In this document: piece after piece, positions 22,151 to 31,696 of the stretch
Layout of the letters: each line of letters opens with the position of its first letter
How positions within the stretch are numbered: position 1 is the first letter of the stretch
Origin: an uncultured bacterium
Lineage (GTDB): Bacteria; Actinomycetota; Coriobacteriia; Coriobacteriales; Coriobacteriaceae
DNA length: 33,844 bases
Assembly: GCA_905215725.1 (NCBI GenBank)
Contig: CAJMRD010000009.1
Span: 1-33,844, forward strand
Direction of reading: 5' to 3'
Made by a program: the position numbers and the translations under genes
The notes under the pieces: model-generated
Database searches by the model: none
Told to the model about the DNA's origin: nothing
Seen by the model: only the letters and a program-made list of their open reading frames with translations

Positions 22151-23464
22151 CTACAGGCGCTCGCGAACCGCCTCGACGACGTTGGCCAGATCGGCAAGAA
22201 CCTCTTCGTGGCTCTCCATGTCGCGCACCTTGACCTTGCCGGCGGCAAGCTCGTCGCCGCCCAGGACCAGGATGAGCTTGGCGCCTACCTTATCGGCCTG
22301 TTTAAACTGGGCCTTGAGCGAACGGCCCTGATAGTCGGCCTCGGTCACGATACCTGCGGCGCGAAGCTCCTGCGTGATGGCAAAGACGTTCTGGCGCAGC
22401 TCCTTGCCGGCGTTGGCGACATAGACGCACGGGGCCTCATCGGCACCCAAATCGTTGCCAAAGGCCTGCAGGGCCAGCAGGGCGCGCTCAAAACCAACGG
22501 CAAAGCCGACGCCCGCCGTGGGCTTGCCACCCTCGAGCTCGACCAGGCCGTCATAGCGGCCGCCGCCACCGATGGAGCCGACGCCGGCGCCAGGGGCCTC
22601 GACCTCAAAGACAGTACGGGTGTAGTAGTCCAGGCCGCGCACCAAGGTGGGATCCTCGACATACTCGATACCGGCGGCATCCAGATAGCGCTTGACCTGC
22701 TCGTAGTGCTCGCGGCACTCGTCGCACAGGTTGTCACCCATCAGCGGAGCCTCGGCCATGATCTCGCGGCAGTGGTCGTTCTTGCAGTCGAAGGCGCGCA
22801 GCGGGTTGAGCTCGGCGCGCTCGCGGCACTCGTCGCACATCTCGTCTGCGTGATCGAGGATAAACTGCTTAACCTGCTCGCGGTAAGCCGGACGGCACTG
22901 GGCGTCACCCATCGAGTTGATGAGCAGACGAAGCTTGGAAAGGTCGAAGCCCAGGCGCTTGTAGAACTCCATGAGCATGATGATGCACTCGGCGTCTGCC
23001 GCCGGATCGGGAGCGCCGAGCCACTCGATGCCCACCTGGTGGAACTGGCGCAGGCGGCCCTTCTGGGGACGCTCGCCGCGGAACATGGCCTCGGCGTAGT
23101 ACGCCTTAAACGGCGTGGAGCCCTGGGGCACCAGGTTGTTCTCGACGACGGCGCGCACCACGCCGGCCGTGCCCTCGGGGCGAAGCGCCAGACGCTGCTT
23201 GGGCTTGAGTTTGGTGTCGGTGCCTTCGGTAAAGACGCGCTCCAGGTTGGCGCCGCTAAACACGCGGAACATCTCCTTGCGCACGACGTCGGTCGACTGG
23301 CCGATGCCGTGGACAAAGACGTCCACCTGCTCGATCGCGGGCGTCTCGATGGGCTTAAAGCCAAACGGCTCGAATACGCTGGCCGCAATCTGCTGCATCT
23401 TTTGCCAGGCGCGCATCTCGGCGCCGATAAGGTCGCGGGTTCCCTCCGCCTTCTGTGCCTGCAT
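22151..23464 (-). CDS. hisS: histidyl-tRNA synthetase
   Basis: A 437-residue class II aminoacyl-tRNA synthetase that charges tRNA-His. The N-terminal GTRDL, motif 2 region (FRPEGTAGVVRA-like, here LRPEGTAGVVRA), the HisA signature LVRGLDYYTRTVFE and motif 3 around SIGGGGRYDGL are all present, with the anticodon-binding domain at the C-terminus. A cysteine-rich insert (CDEC, CKNDHC, CDEC) could bind zinc. ATG 23462-23464 is preferred, with AAAGG 9 nt upstream; a TTG two codons earlier is too close to that site. A perfect TATAAT (23507-23512, minus) is the likely -10. No T-box leader is seen. Confidence 0.95.
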   Translation of the reverse strand: MQAQKAEGTRDLIGAEMRAWQKMQQIAASVFEPFGFKPIETPAIEQVDVFVHGIGQSTDVVRKEMFRVFSGANLERVFTEGTDTKLKPKQRLALRPEGTAGVVRAVVENNLVPQGSTPFKAYYAEAMFRGERPQKGRLRQFHQVGIEWLGAPDPAADAECIIMLMEFYKRLGFDLSKLRLLINSMGDAQCRPAYREQVKQFILDHADEMCDECRERAELNPLRAFDCKNDHCREIMAEAPLMGDNLCDECREHYEQVKRYLDAAGIEYVEDPTLVRGLDYYTRTVFEVEAPGAGVGSIGGGGRYDGLVELEGGKPTAGVGFAVGFERALLALQAFGNDLGADEAPCVYVANAGKELRQNVFAITQELRAAGIVTEADYQGRSLKAQFKQADKVGAKLILVLGGDELAAGKVKVRDMESHEEVLADLANVVEAVRERL

Positions 23465-23506
23465 GGGCAAACACCTTTCTTTTGTATCGCGTCATAGGTA
23501 GTGGAC

Positions 23507-23512
23507 ATTATA
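23507..23512 (-). promoter_or_regulatory. hisS -10 box
   Basis: TATAAT on the minus strand, 43 bp before the hisS start codon. No -35 match stands at the normal distance; that position falls in the arm of the 23530-23589 palindrome. Confidence 0.5.
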
Positions 23513-23529
23513 CGGCACAAAGCAGCAAC

Positions 23530-23589
23530 GCGGCGGCGCGTCTGACCGAACGAGGGTATGGGGACTCGTTCGGCCAGATGCGCCGCCGC
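23530..23589. repeat. 60-bp GC-rich palindrome upstream of hisS
   Basis: Arms of 24 bp (23530-23553 and 23566-23589) match at 22 positions around a 12-nt loop. It has no T run. It lies where the hisS -35 element should be and only 7 bp from the next palindrome at 23597, so palindromic elements appear stacked here. Confidence 0.75.
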
Positions 23590-23596
23590 TATTTGT

Positions 23597-23658
23597 GATC
23601 CCTTTTCCTCCGTCCCCTTCGGGTCACATGATCTGCTGGGGACGGAGGAAAACGGATC
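23597..23658. repeat. 62-bp palindrome with CCTCCGTCCCC core
   Basis: Arms of 21 bp (23597-23617 and 23638-23658) match at 20 positions. TTTTCCTCCGTCCCC from the left arm recurs exactly at 31940-31954, next to another inverted repeat. The right arm contains the last codons and stop of the shifted MFS reading frame, so the element sits at the broken end of that gene. Confidence 0.8.
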
Positions 23659-24077
23659 ATTTCGTAGGCCCGTGGCCGCCTTGGAAACCGAATGATGGTA
23701 CGAGCATCCATTCGGCTTCCAGGGCAGCCACAGACAGAACGGAGCGAACAGAAAAGAGCACGTAGACCTGCCATAGCTCACCGACAAAGCTCATGCCGGC
23801 AAGAACGGCAGAGGTGGCGATTACAGTGAGGGGAACCCAAAACGCGGCCGCTTACTTTATCGGCAACATGGCCAATGACAAGTGAGCCGATAACGCTCAC
23901 CACGGTGGAGATCGCATTGGAGATGTTGTACTGCGCAAGCGTAATCCCGAGGTCGCTTACGATGAGCGGCTGAAACAGGCTCATGCAGTTGACGAAAATG
24001 GTGTAGCACGTGGCCATGATCACAAAGCCGGAGGCCACCACGAGCCAGCCGGGAAAGAACTTACGTTGCTGGGACAT
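23657..24077 (-). pseudogene. truncated and frameshifted MFS transporter
   Basis: ATG 24075-24077, with AAGGAACAG upstream, opens an MFS N-terminus (about 80 residues, FFPGWLVVASGFVIMATCYTIFVN, then GHVADKVSGR, the loop 2-3 signature). Near 23831-23840 the frame shifts: the annotated frame decays into SPHCNRHLC, while another frame continues hydrophobically with LTVIATSAVLAGMSF and ends at TGA 23657-23659. Only about three helices of the usual twelve remain, and the end coincides with the palindrome at 23597-23658. It starts 40 bp after the M20 hydrolase stop codon, so it was probably the substrate carrier of that operon. Loss of function is inferred. Confidence 0.8.
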
Positions 24078-24117
24078 ACTGTTCCTTTTTTAAACAAACG
24101 AGTAGCAAGATTGGGTG

Positions 24118-25416
24118 CTACCGGTGGTCGGCGATGTAGCCCAAAGCGACGGCGGCATAAGCCGCGGCGCCAAGGGGAAGCTCGGCATCGCTAAAACGTG
24201 CCTTGGGATGATGCTGAGCAAAATGCTCGTCCGTATCAGTCACGGCAGCGCCCACGGTAAAGTACGCACTCGGGATCTCGCTAGAGATCAACGCGAAGTC
24301 CTCACTCGCCATGGCGTGGAACAGCGGCAAGAAGGCGGCCTTGGGCAGCACCGCGCCCACGTAGCCAAGCGACGCCTGCGTCATATCGTCATCGAGTACG
24401 AGCGGGGGAACATCCGAGAGCGTCTCGATAGTCGCCGGCGTGCGATAGGTCGTGGCAACACCTTTGACGACCTCGGCGATGCGGGTCTTGAGGTGCTCCA
24501 TGAGCTCGACGTCGAAGCCACGCAGCGTTCCCTCGAGCACACAAGTGTCGGGGATGACGTTGGCCGCCAAGCCGCCGGCAAACTTGCCAACGGTAAGCGC
24601 GACTTCCTTGGCCGCCGGCACCTCGCGGGCGATAAGCTCCTGGAGCGCCAGGTGCACATGGACGCCGGCCGTGATGGGGTCGATGCAGATCTCGGGGCTC
24701 GAGCCATGGCCGCCCTTGCCCTGAAGCGTGATACGAAAACCGTACACGCCCGAAAGCGCCGGGCTGCCGTAGAGCACCAGGCCGAGCGGCGACTGGCTAT
24801 TGACATGCATGGCAAAGGCGACCTGAGGACGCGGGTTCTGCAGCAGACCGTCGGCGATGGCGGCGCGGGCACCCTCAAAGGTTTCCTCGCCCGGCTGGAA
24901 CAGCAACTTAACCGTAGCGTTGGCATCAACAAGCTCTGCCTCGCGCGCTTTGAGCATACGAGCCGCACCAAGCAGCGCCGTCGCGTGCATATCGTGACCG
25001 CAAGCATGCATGCAGCCATTGGTGGATGCAAAGGGCTCGCCGGATTCCTCGGCAACGGGAAGGGCATCCATGTCGCCGCGGAGCATGATGACCGTACCGG
25101 CCTGCTTGTCCGTGCACGTACCGTTACCCCGAGCAGCAGCTGCCGCGCCGGCACCGATAAGGCCAACGACACAGGAGCCGTCGACAAGCACGGCATAGGG
25201 AATATCCATCTCGTCCAGACGCGCCTGGATAAAGGCGGACGTCTGCGGAAGGTTGTTACCCAGCTCGGGCATCTGGTGTAGATCGTGTCGCCACACAGCA
25301 AGCTCGTCTGCAAAAGTCTGAGCTTCTGCAACAAGACCGTCACCGATAGCGGCCTGCGCCGCTGCGGTAGCCTTGGGCGCTGGTTGCGGTTGAAAATCGG
25401 ACAAAGCTGGTGCCAT
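24118..25416 (-). CDS. M20-family amidohydrolase/carboxypeptidase
   Basis: A 432-residue dizinc hydrolase of peptidase family M20D (hippurate, N-acyl-amino-acid and indole-acetyl-amino-acid hydrolases). Metal and catalytic residues visible: D115/D117 in RGDMDALP, C139 and H141 in HACGHDMH, E177/E178 in FQPGEE, H204, and a late H in FHAMASEDFA. It should remove an acyl group or C-terminal residue in the cytoplasm. The start is ATG 25414-25416 with GGAGGG 7 nt upstream; 18 upstream codons in frame are unsupported. It leads an operon whose second gene, an MFS carrier, is broken, so it may now rely on another transporter. Confidence 0.9.
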   Translation of the reverse strand: MAPALSDFQPQPAPKATAAAQAAIGDGLVAEAQTFADELAVWRHDLHQMPELGNNLPQTSAFIQARLDEMDIPYAVLVDGSCVVGLIGAGAAAAARGNGTCTDKQAGTVIMLRGDMDALPVAEESGEPFASTNGCMHACGHDMHATALLGAARMLKAREAELVDANATVKLLFQPGEETFEGARAAIADGLLQNPRPQVAFAMHVNSQSPLGLVLYGSPALSGVYGFRITLQGKGGHGSSPEICIDPITAGVHVHLALQELIAREVPAAKEVALTVGKFAGGLAANVIPDTCVLEGTLRGFDVELMEHLKTRIAEVVKGVATTYRTPATIETLSDVPPLVLDDDMTQASLGYVGAVLPKAAFLPLFHAMASEDFALISSEIPSAYFTVGAAVTDTDEHFAQHHPKARFSDAELPLGAAAYAAVALGYIADHR

Positions 25417-25493
25417 AGATGCCCTCCAGTAACGTTTTTGCAGCAAGCACTTTGATAGCATAAAGTGCAAGGTACAACTTTAAGGGCGACGCA

Positions 25494-25520
25494 TAAAAAA
25501 TGCCGCCCCGGGAGGGCGGC
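25494..25520 (-). terminator. terminator after the EamA transporter gene
   Basis: A GCCGCC/GGCGGC stem (25515-25520 with 25502-25507), extendable by one pair, is followed on the minus strand by ATTTTTT (25495-25501). It starts 13 bp past the transporter stop codon. Confidence 0.85.
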
Positions 25521-25532
25521 GCAACAAGTTGT

Positions 25533-26516
25533 TTACAATTGCGGGCGCGGCTTTTTGCGCAAAAAATCGAAGTGAGTCTCACTCAAGATAATCGACAGGA
25601 AGATAAGCACGAAGCCGGCGAGCAGGCGCGAGGTGAGCGCCTCCCCCATCAGCAGCACCGAAAACAACACGCCCGAAGGCGACTCCATCGAAAGGAGCAG
25701 TGAGCCCGTCGAAGCCGGGACATGCGCCAGGCCGACGTTTTGGATGAGCAGAGCCACGCATGTGCAGCCCACCGAGAGAAACGCCATCACACCGATAAAG
25801 TTCGGCGTCCACACGGACAGAGGCGCCTGGGTCTCGAATAACAGCGACGAAACCAGGCTCAGCACGCCGTTGCCCACAAACATCCAAAACGTGATAACGT
25901 TGATGTCCATTTTGCGACCGTACTTGGCGGTCACCGCCATCTGGATGGCGAAGAAGACCGCGCCTGCCAGCGTAATGACGTCACCGATGTTGAACTCGAC
26001 GCTATCGAGCGCCACCAAGCCAATGCCCGCCAAGCACAGCAGTGCCGCGCCCAGGTTATAGCGGGTGAGTTTTTCTCCGCTCAGAAAATAGCTCGCGAAC
26101 GGCACGAGGATGCAATACGTGCCCGTCAAAAAAGCATTCTTGCCCGCCGTAGTATATGCCAGACCGACCGTCTGCAACGCATAGGCCGCCCACATGAGCA
26201 CGCCCATACTCAGGCCAACGATCAGATTGCGAGCGTTGAAATGTGCAGTGATGCGCTTGTGGAAGACGGCAAACATGACCAACGCTGCAGGCAGAAAGCG
26301 TACATAGAGCAGCTCGAACACCGGAATGGTGCCGAGTGCGTCCTTCATAGTGGTAAAGGAGTAGCCCCAGATGACCGCCACCGAAAGTAGCAAAACTTTC
26401 CAGAACAGCGGGGAGCGTGCGCCGGCGCCCCTGGGAATACCGCCCGCGCCCAAATCCTCACGGGCCACAGGGCTATCGGGCATGTTTTCGATTTCGTTGG
26501 CAGCGTATTGGGCCAT
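25533..26516 (-). CDS. EamA-family (DMT superfamily) transporter
   Basis: A 327-residue carrier with ten hydrophobic segments arranged as two EamA repeats. Residues such as WGYSFTTMKDAL near helix 1, FLTGTYCILVPF and the LLSMESPSGVLFSVLLMGE segment in the second repeat match the RhaT/YdcZ-like drug/metabolite exporters, which often export amino acids or nucleotides. Substrate unknown. The N-terminal 30 residues are a hydrophilic extension. ATG 26514-26516 has GAGGAT upstream. It is monocistronic, ended by 25494-25520. The codon for H at the end (SETHFDF) is close to the terminator. Confidence 0.88.
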   Translation of the reverse strand: MAQYAANEIENMPDSPVAREDLGAGGIPRGAGARSPLFWKVLLLSVAVIWGYSFTTMKDALGTIPVFELLYVRFLPAALVMFAVFHKRITAHFNARNLIVGLSMGVLMWAAYALQTVGLAYTTAGKNAFLTGTYCILVPFASYFLSGEKLTRYNLGAALLCLAGIGLVALDSVEFNIGDVITLAGAVFFAIQMAVTAKYGRKMDINVITFWMFVGNGVLSLVSSLLFETQAPLSVWTPNFIGVMAFLSVGCTCVALLIQNVGLAHVPASTGSLLLSMESPSGVLFSVLLMGEALTSRLLAGFVLIFLSIILSETHFDFLRKKPRPQL

Positions 26517-26583
26517 GGAACATCCTCACACTCAATCTGGGCGTGGTGTCCGCACGCGTATGGCTGCGTGCCGCCTCATGGTC

Positions 26584-26622
26584 AAATAAAAACGGGGCGC
26601 ACCGGACCCCCGGCACGCCCCG
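26584..26622 (-). terminator. terminator after the YhgE/Pip operon
   Basis: CGGGGCG/CGCCCCG (26616-26622 with 26593-26599) is followed on the minus strand by TTTTTATTT. It lies about 95 bp past the second YhgE/Pip stop codon and upstream of the EamA gene. Confidence 0.85.
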
Positions 26623-26716
26623 CTACTGTAGCAACAACCAAGCAGCCCACGCAATCCAGCCCACTAAAGCGTCGGCAGAGTAAACCTCGATGTTTCGTCG
26701 ATGTCACGCTGTTGCA

Positions 26717-28906
26717 CTAAATAAGTTTCGTGCTTTCAAGCTTTTCGATGATCCAGTCGTTGGCTTTGATGACCGGGCGGCGGAAGACGACGCCCAGGGC
26801 CAGCGACGGAATCAGGTAGCTCGCCAAGATACCCAGCTCAATCCAGTACTCCATATGGTAGGCACCGGCCATGGCGGCGTGCATGGCGTTGATGCCGTGA
26901 GTAAACGGCAGGAACGGGTAGATCGCCTGGAACACGGGACCGGTCATCTCGATGGGGAACGTACCGCCCGAACCGCCGACCTGCATGACCAGCAGCACGA
27001 CGGCGAGGGCCTTGCCGATATCTCCAAACGATACCGTGAGCGTGTAGACGATATTGGAGAACACGAGGCTCGCGACCCAGCCGGCAAGCACAAACTGCAG
27101 GGGGTTGTCGCACTGGATGCCAAAGAACAGAATGTCGCCCGCGCACACGAGCGTTGCCTGCAGCAAGGCCAGACCGCCAAAGAACAGATAACGGCCCAGG
27201 TAGATCTCGTGCAAGCGCACGGGAATGAGTTCGTTGATGAGCTCATCGTCAACCGAGACCTTCATCATGGCCGCCAGAACAATCGAGCCCACCCACAGCG
27301 ACAAAATCGTGTAGAACGGCGCCATGGCCGAGCCGTAGTTGCGGATCGGATAGACCGGCTTACGGTCGAGTGCGACAGGGCCGGAAAGCGACACGGCGAG
27401 GCCATCGGGGTCGTTGCCGATCATCGTCTTGATCGTGGCCAGATCGTCCGACATAAGGGCACCGTCGAGCTCGTCCTTGAACGCGCTAATCTTGTCCGAT
27501 GCCTCACCCAGCTGATCGGAAGCCTTGTTGACGAGCCTTGCAGCCTTGGAGAGACCCTTCGCGAGCGAACCAGAGGCGTCGGTCAGACCGCTCACGGCGC
27601 TATCTAGGTCACCCGAGATACCGTTCAGGGAATCCAGAACGCCCGAAATGGTCTTCTTGAGCTCCTTTGCCTTGGCCGAAAACGTAGAGTCGTAGTCAGT
27701 CTTGGCGCCCGAGATACCAGCCTTGGCATCGGCGATGGCCTGGTCGACCTCGGCACGCGAGCTGTTGACCTCGGCCATGCTCTTCGTGAGCGACGTCGCG
27801 ATGTTCGTCAGCTCATTGGCATTGTTGCGGTACTCCGTCGCGGTTTTGTCAAGCTCAGCAGCCGCGTCCTCAAGCCCTGCCTTGAGCTTATCGTTACTCA
27901 CCTGGCCAGCAAGACTACGGAGCTCATTCGCCGTGGCATCAATCTCGTCGGCACGGTTCTTGAGTGACACTGCACCATCGTTGAGCTGAGACACCGTAAG
28001 ATTGACATGCTTGTTTGCAGCGTCGAATGCCTTTGCGAGCTCGGTAGAAACGTTATCGAACGAACCTGCGCTCCCATCAATAGCGGCATCGATCGCATCG
28101 CTGGCAGACTTGAGCGCTTGCTCGGAATCGGCAATACCGCTCTCGGCATGCTGCATGAGCTGCTTCACCGACTCCTCGGTCGATCCGGACTGTTTGAGCA
28201 TGCCGCCCGCCGATGTCAGTGAATCGGACGTAGAACTCAAAATGCCCGCAAGCGACGTTGCACTGGCCTGAACGTCCTGCAGGTCCTGGACCGAATCGCC
28301 CAGCGTCGAGGACAGATTGGCGATAAAGTTGCTCACCTGGTCGGTGCTCATATAGTCGAGCAGGCTGGACACGGTCTTAAGGCCGATGGTCGTGATGGTC
28401 TTGGTAAAGGTCTCGTTGACCTGACTCTGGACGGCGCTCGAACCCTTTTCAGTCACGATCTGCGCGATGGCGTTGGCCTTCTGGTTCTCATAGAACTCGA
28501 TATCGGCGTGCTTCACCTCGGTCGAGAAAAGCGTCATCATGTCGGCGCTAAACGTTTTAGGGATAACGACGGCAGCGTAGTACGCGCCCGACTTAACGCC
28601 CTCAATCGCCTTATCGCGGTCGTTGAGGACGACCCAATCGAAGTTCTCGTTGCCGCGCAGGGTGGAGGTTACGTTTTCGCCCACGTTGACCTCGACGGGA
28701 ATCAGATCGCTCTCGTAGCCCTCGTCGGTGTTGACCACGGCGATCTTGAGATTGCCGGTGTTGCCATACGGATCCCAGCTTCCGGCGATGTTAAACCACG
28801 CGTACAGGCACGGCACGATAATGAGACCCATCACGACAATCAAGCCAATCACGGAGCGAGACACGTTTTGGACATCGCGCTTAAACAGGTGCAGGATGTT
28901 TTTCAT
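26717..28906 (-). CDS. YhgE/Pip-domain membrane protein (second of a pair)
   Basis: A 729-residue protein with the YhgE/Pip layout: one N-terminal helix (about 18-40) followed by SWDPYGNTGNLKIAVVN, a long outside region with coiled-coil and Ala/Ser/Asp repeats (about 160-500), and a C-terminal group of about six helices (523-715) containing GSGGTFPIEM and FLPFTHGINAM. The C-terminal half resembles ABC-2 type permeases. The family includes the Lactococcus phage-infection protein Pip; its cellular role is not settled. The start directly follows the stop of the upstream paralogue (TAAATG), with GGAGGTGAGG upstream. Lacks the extra two helices of its partner. Confidence 0.9.
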   Translation of the reverse strand: MKNILHLFKRDVQNVSRSVIGLIVVMGLIIVPCLYAWFNIAGSWDPYGNTGNLKIAVVNTDEGYESDLIPVEVNVGENVTSTLRGNENFDWVVLNDRDKAIEGVKSGAYYAAVVIPKTFSADMMTLFSTEVKHADIEFYENQKANAIAQIVTEKGSSAVQSQVNETFTKTITTIGLKTVSSLLDYMSTDQVSNFIANLSSTLGDSVQDLQDVQASATSLAGILSSTSDSLTSAGGMLKQSGSTEESVKQLMQHAESGIADSEQALKSASDAIDAAIDGSAGSFDNVSTELAKAFDAANKHVNLTVSQLNDGAVSLKNRADEIDATANELRSLAGQVSNDKLKAGLEDAAAELDKTATEYRNNANELTNIATSLTKSMAEVNSSRAEVDQAIADAKAGISGAKTDYDSTFSAKAKELKKTISGVLDSLNGISGDLDSAVSGLTDASGSLAKGLSKAARLVNKASDQLGEASDKISAFKDELDGALMSDDLATIKTMIGNDPDGLAVSLSGPVALDRKPVYPIRNYGSAMAPFYTILSLWVGSIVLAAMMKVSVDDELINELIPVRLHEIYLGRYLFFGGLALLQATLVCAGDILFFGIQCDNPLQFVLAGWVASLVFSNIVYTLTVSFGDIGKALAVVLLVMQVGGSGGTFPIEMTGPVFQAIYPFLPFTHGINAMHAAMAGAYHMEYWIELGILASYLIPSLALGVVFRRPVIKANDWIIEKLESTKLI

Positions 28907-31696
28907 TTATGCCTCACCTCCTTTGGAGTGCTTGCCAAGCGGGGTGGTGTCCCCGTCGTTTCCGTTTACGTTGTCAACGCCGTCGGCATCATGAGCTTTA
29001 CGATGCGCACCGGTATGCGGCAGACGGCTCGTGGGCTGTTCGCTGTCCTTGGTGCCCCGCTCGCTGGCGTTGAGACCAAACATGCGACGGGCAGCAGGAA
29101 TGGCGGCCGTGTGCTCGCGCATCTCGCGACGCAGGTCCTCATCCGAAAGCGCCGAGATGCGCATCTGGGTATTGAGGCTCGCGCGGATGTACTCGATGTT
29201 GATGAGCCAGCCACAGATGGCGATAACCGAAATGATCCAGATAACGAGCAGGATGATCTTGCCGTTATTGTCGATATCGAGCACCGTCGAAAGCACAAAG
29301 AGCAGAACCTGCACGCCTACCACGGCGGCAAAACCGCCCTTGATGTAGTACGGGTAGCGATGCTCAAACGCCACGGCATGATCGAGCAACTCGCGACGGT
29401 ACGAATCGGAATCGAGCATGACGCGCATGGCCGTGCGCAGCGAATAGCGCTGGCGCGGCAGGTCGTTGGACTCGCAGATCATGAGCCCCGTCGTGGAAAG
29501 CTGCTTATCAAAGAGCAGATTGAGGTTGAGCAGCAACGGGCGCAGCTGCAGACCGATAAAGAGCGCCACGATCAGGAACACGCCCAAGATGCACAGGTTG
29601 AACAGGTAGTTGAACGAATACATGCCACCGACGGTCTCGCGCAGCAGGTTGATGCCATAGGTGAAGGGCAGCAGCGGATGCAGCCATTGGAAGAAGCCGG
29701 GCATCATCTCGATGGGATACATGCCCGACGAACCCGGAATCTGCACGATAACGAGAATGACACCGATAGCCTTGCCGATATGCTTAAACGTGGTGGACAG
29801 CGCATAGATGATGTTGACGTAGGTGAACGAGATAGCGATGCCGCCCAGCACGAACAGCAGCGGGTTGACGCACTGCACGCCAATCACCAAATCGCCCACC
29901 GTAACGATGATGGCCTGGAACGCACCCAGGATCACCATCAGCAGCCAGCGGCCAAAGTAGCCCTGACGCGCCGTAAAGCTACCGATGCCCTCGCGGTCGA
30001 CCTCGAGCTTGTAGATAGCGATGAGCACATAGCCGCCTACCCACAGCGCCAGATTGGTGTAGAAGGGCGCGATGCCCGAGCCAAAGCTCTTGACCGGATA
30101 GATTGACTTGGACGTCAGCTCAACCGGAGATGCCATGAAATCTGCCACGTCATTGACGTCGACGTCCATGAGGTCGGCTAACTCGCCCATAGACTCAGAG
30201 GTCTGCAGCGCCGCAATGTCATTAGCGGCGGTCGCGAGCTTGTCCTGAACCTTGGCAAGGGAGGCATCGGTTTGGGACAGCGTGGTCTTTGCCTGCTTGA
30301 GCGTGGCGTCGAGCTGCGCCAGCGTGCCGCGCGCGCTCGCTATCGTGGGGGTCATACCCGATACAATGCCGGTCAAATCGCCCGAAACGGCGGCAAAGGA
30401 GTCAAGCGCGCTCGAAGCCTTCGGCAGCGCGTTCTGCCCCAGATCGGTCTGAGCCTGACCGAGGTTAGCCGTACCGGTCTTAATTGCCGTGTCGAGTTCG
30501 TTACTCGCGTTCGAGATTGCCTTAGCGTCGTTTGCCATGGCCCTCGACTGTGCAGAAAGGCCATCCTTAATGCTCTGCAGCTTCTGGTTTTGCTCGCGAA
30601 GCGAATTGATGGTCGACGCGATGAGCGCATCGGCGTTCTCCGATCCCGTCGACGTATCGTTAACGAGAATCTGCAGGCGCTCGATGACAGCGCTGTTGTG
30701 GTCAATCGTCGCCTGAAGGGATTCGAGCGAGTTGTCGATTCGAGTGGTCGTGGACGTAACCGTACCGGCGAGTTTGCCAATCGCGGCGTTCGCAGAAGCC
30801 GATGTCTTACTCAGCACGATGCTGCCCTCCGAAAGTGCCTTGGAGAGCGAGGTGATGGACTTGCCAGCCGTGGTGCGAGCTTCGCCCAGCAGATCATTAC
30901 CCTGAGCGATTGCCTGCGTTAACGATGGCGCCTGTCCCTGCAGGCCCGCCAACGCAGCATCGGCCGAAGCAATCGAGCTGCTCGTCTTGTCGATGGCGGT
31001 GTTCATGTCGCCGATGGAATCACGTACTTCGCCCAGGGCATCAGACGCCTCGGACACCGAGCCCGCCAGCGAATCCTGGGTCTGGGTTGCCTTGTCTTTA
31101 AGGTCGATGCCAGCATCTTTGGCAATGCCCGCGACGGTCTCGCCCACCGTAGAGACAAACTCCGAGTTGATCTGCTCCTCGATGGTGTTGGCACCGGTAT
31201 CGGTGACCTTGGGCGCAATGGCGCTCTTTTTCTCGTTGACGTAATAGGTGAGCTTCGGCTGATGGTAATTGCCGTCGAGCATCGAGACCAGGTTATCCGA
31301 GAAGTTCTTGGGGATTACGATGGCCGCATAGTACTCACCGCTCTCGACGCCCTCCTTGGCGTCGGCCGCCGAATCGACGAAGGTCCAGCCCAACTGATCG
31401 TTCTCCTTGAGCTGATCGACGACCTTATCACCCGCGTTGAGCTCACCCACCAGGTCGTTTTGGGTGCCCTGATCGTTGTTGGCGATGGCAATCTTGATAC
31501 CCTGAGTGTTTCCGTACGGATCCCAGTTTGCCACGATGTTGTACCAGGCATACAGCGAGGGAATAACGCACACGCCGAGGGTAACCACCAAGGCGACGGG
31601 GTTCACAAGTAGTCGCTTAATGTCGCGCTTGAATATCGCAAAGGAGACCTTTGCATCGGATAGTTTGCTGCCGAGACTCACGCTTGGGCCATCCAT
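28907..31696 (-). CDS. YhgE/Pip-domain membrane protein (first of a pair)
   Basis: A protein of about 929 residues, paralogous to the next gene. Helix 1 spans about 32-54, then NWDPYGNTQGIKIAIANN, a long coiled-coil outside region with many Ala/Ser/Thr/Asp heptads, and a C-terminal helix bundle containing GSSGMYPIEMMPGFFQ and PLLPFTYGIN. After it comes a further segment with two more helices (about 787-806 and 815-833) and a charged tail that the partner lacks. The start is uncertain: ATG 31694-31696 follows AGG without spacing; ATG 31730-31732 and TTG 31763-31765 are alternatives. The pair is co-transcribed and may form a heteromeric surface complex. Confidence 0.88.
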   Translation of the reverse strand: MDGPSVSLGSKLSDAKVSFAIFKRDIKRLLVNPVALVVTLGVCVIPSLYAWYNIVANWDPYGNTQGIKIAIANNDQGTQNDLVGELNAGDKVVDQLKENDQLGWTFVDSAADAKEGVESGEYYAAIVIPKNFSDNLVSMLDGNYHQPKLTYYVNEKKSAIAPKVTDTGANTIEEQINSEFVSTVGETVAGIAKDAGIDLKDKATQTQDSLAGSVSEASDALGEVRDSIGDMNTAIDKTSSSIASADAALAGLQGQAPSLTQAIAQGNDLLGEARTTAGKSITSLSKALSEGSIVLSKTSASANAAIGKLAGTVTSTTTRIDNSLESLQATIDHNSAVIERLQILVNDTSTGSENADALIASTINSLREQNQKLQSIKDGLSAQSRAMANDAKAISNASNELDTAIKTGTANLGQAQTDLGQNALPKASSALDSFAAVSGDLTGIVSGMTPTIASARGTLAQLDATLKQAKTTLSQTDASLAKVQDKLATAANDIAALQTSESMGELADLMDVDVNDVADFMASPVELTSKSIYPVKSFGSGIAPFYTNLALWVGGYVLIAIYKLEVDREGIGSFTARQGYFGRWLLMVILGAFQAIIVTVGDLVIGVQCVNPLLFVLGGIAISFTYVNIIYALSTTFKHIGKAIGVILVIVQIPGSSGMYPIEMMPGFFQWLHPLLPFTYGINLLRETVGGMYSFNYLFNLCILGVFLIVALFIGLQLRPLLLNLNLLFDKQLSTTGLMICESNDLPRQRYSLRTAMRVMLDSDSYRRELLDHAVAFEHRYPYYIKGGFAAVVGVQVLLFVLSTVLDIDNNGKIILLVIWIISVIAICGWLINIEYIRASLNTQMRISALSDEDLRREMREHTAAIPAARRMFGLNASERGTKDSEQPTSRLPHTGAHRKAHDADGVDNVNGNDGDTTPLGKHSKGGEA

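Noticed and set aside
23465..23596. T-box leader for hisS.
   Set aside because: No specifier stem or T-box sequence can be found between the -10 box and the start codon; only a palindrome further upstream.
23530..23658. Insertion sequence or transposase remnant at the stacked palindromes.
   Set aside because: No coding trace of a transposase and no target-site duplication visible; the palindromes are too short for an IS.
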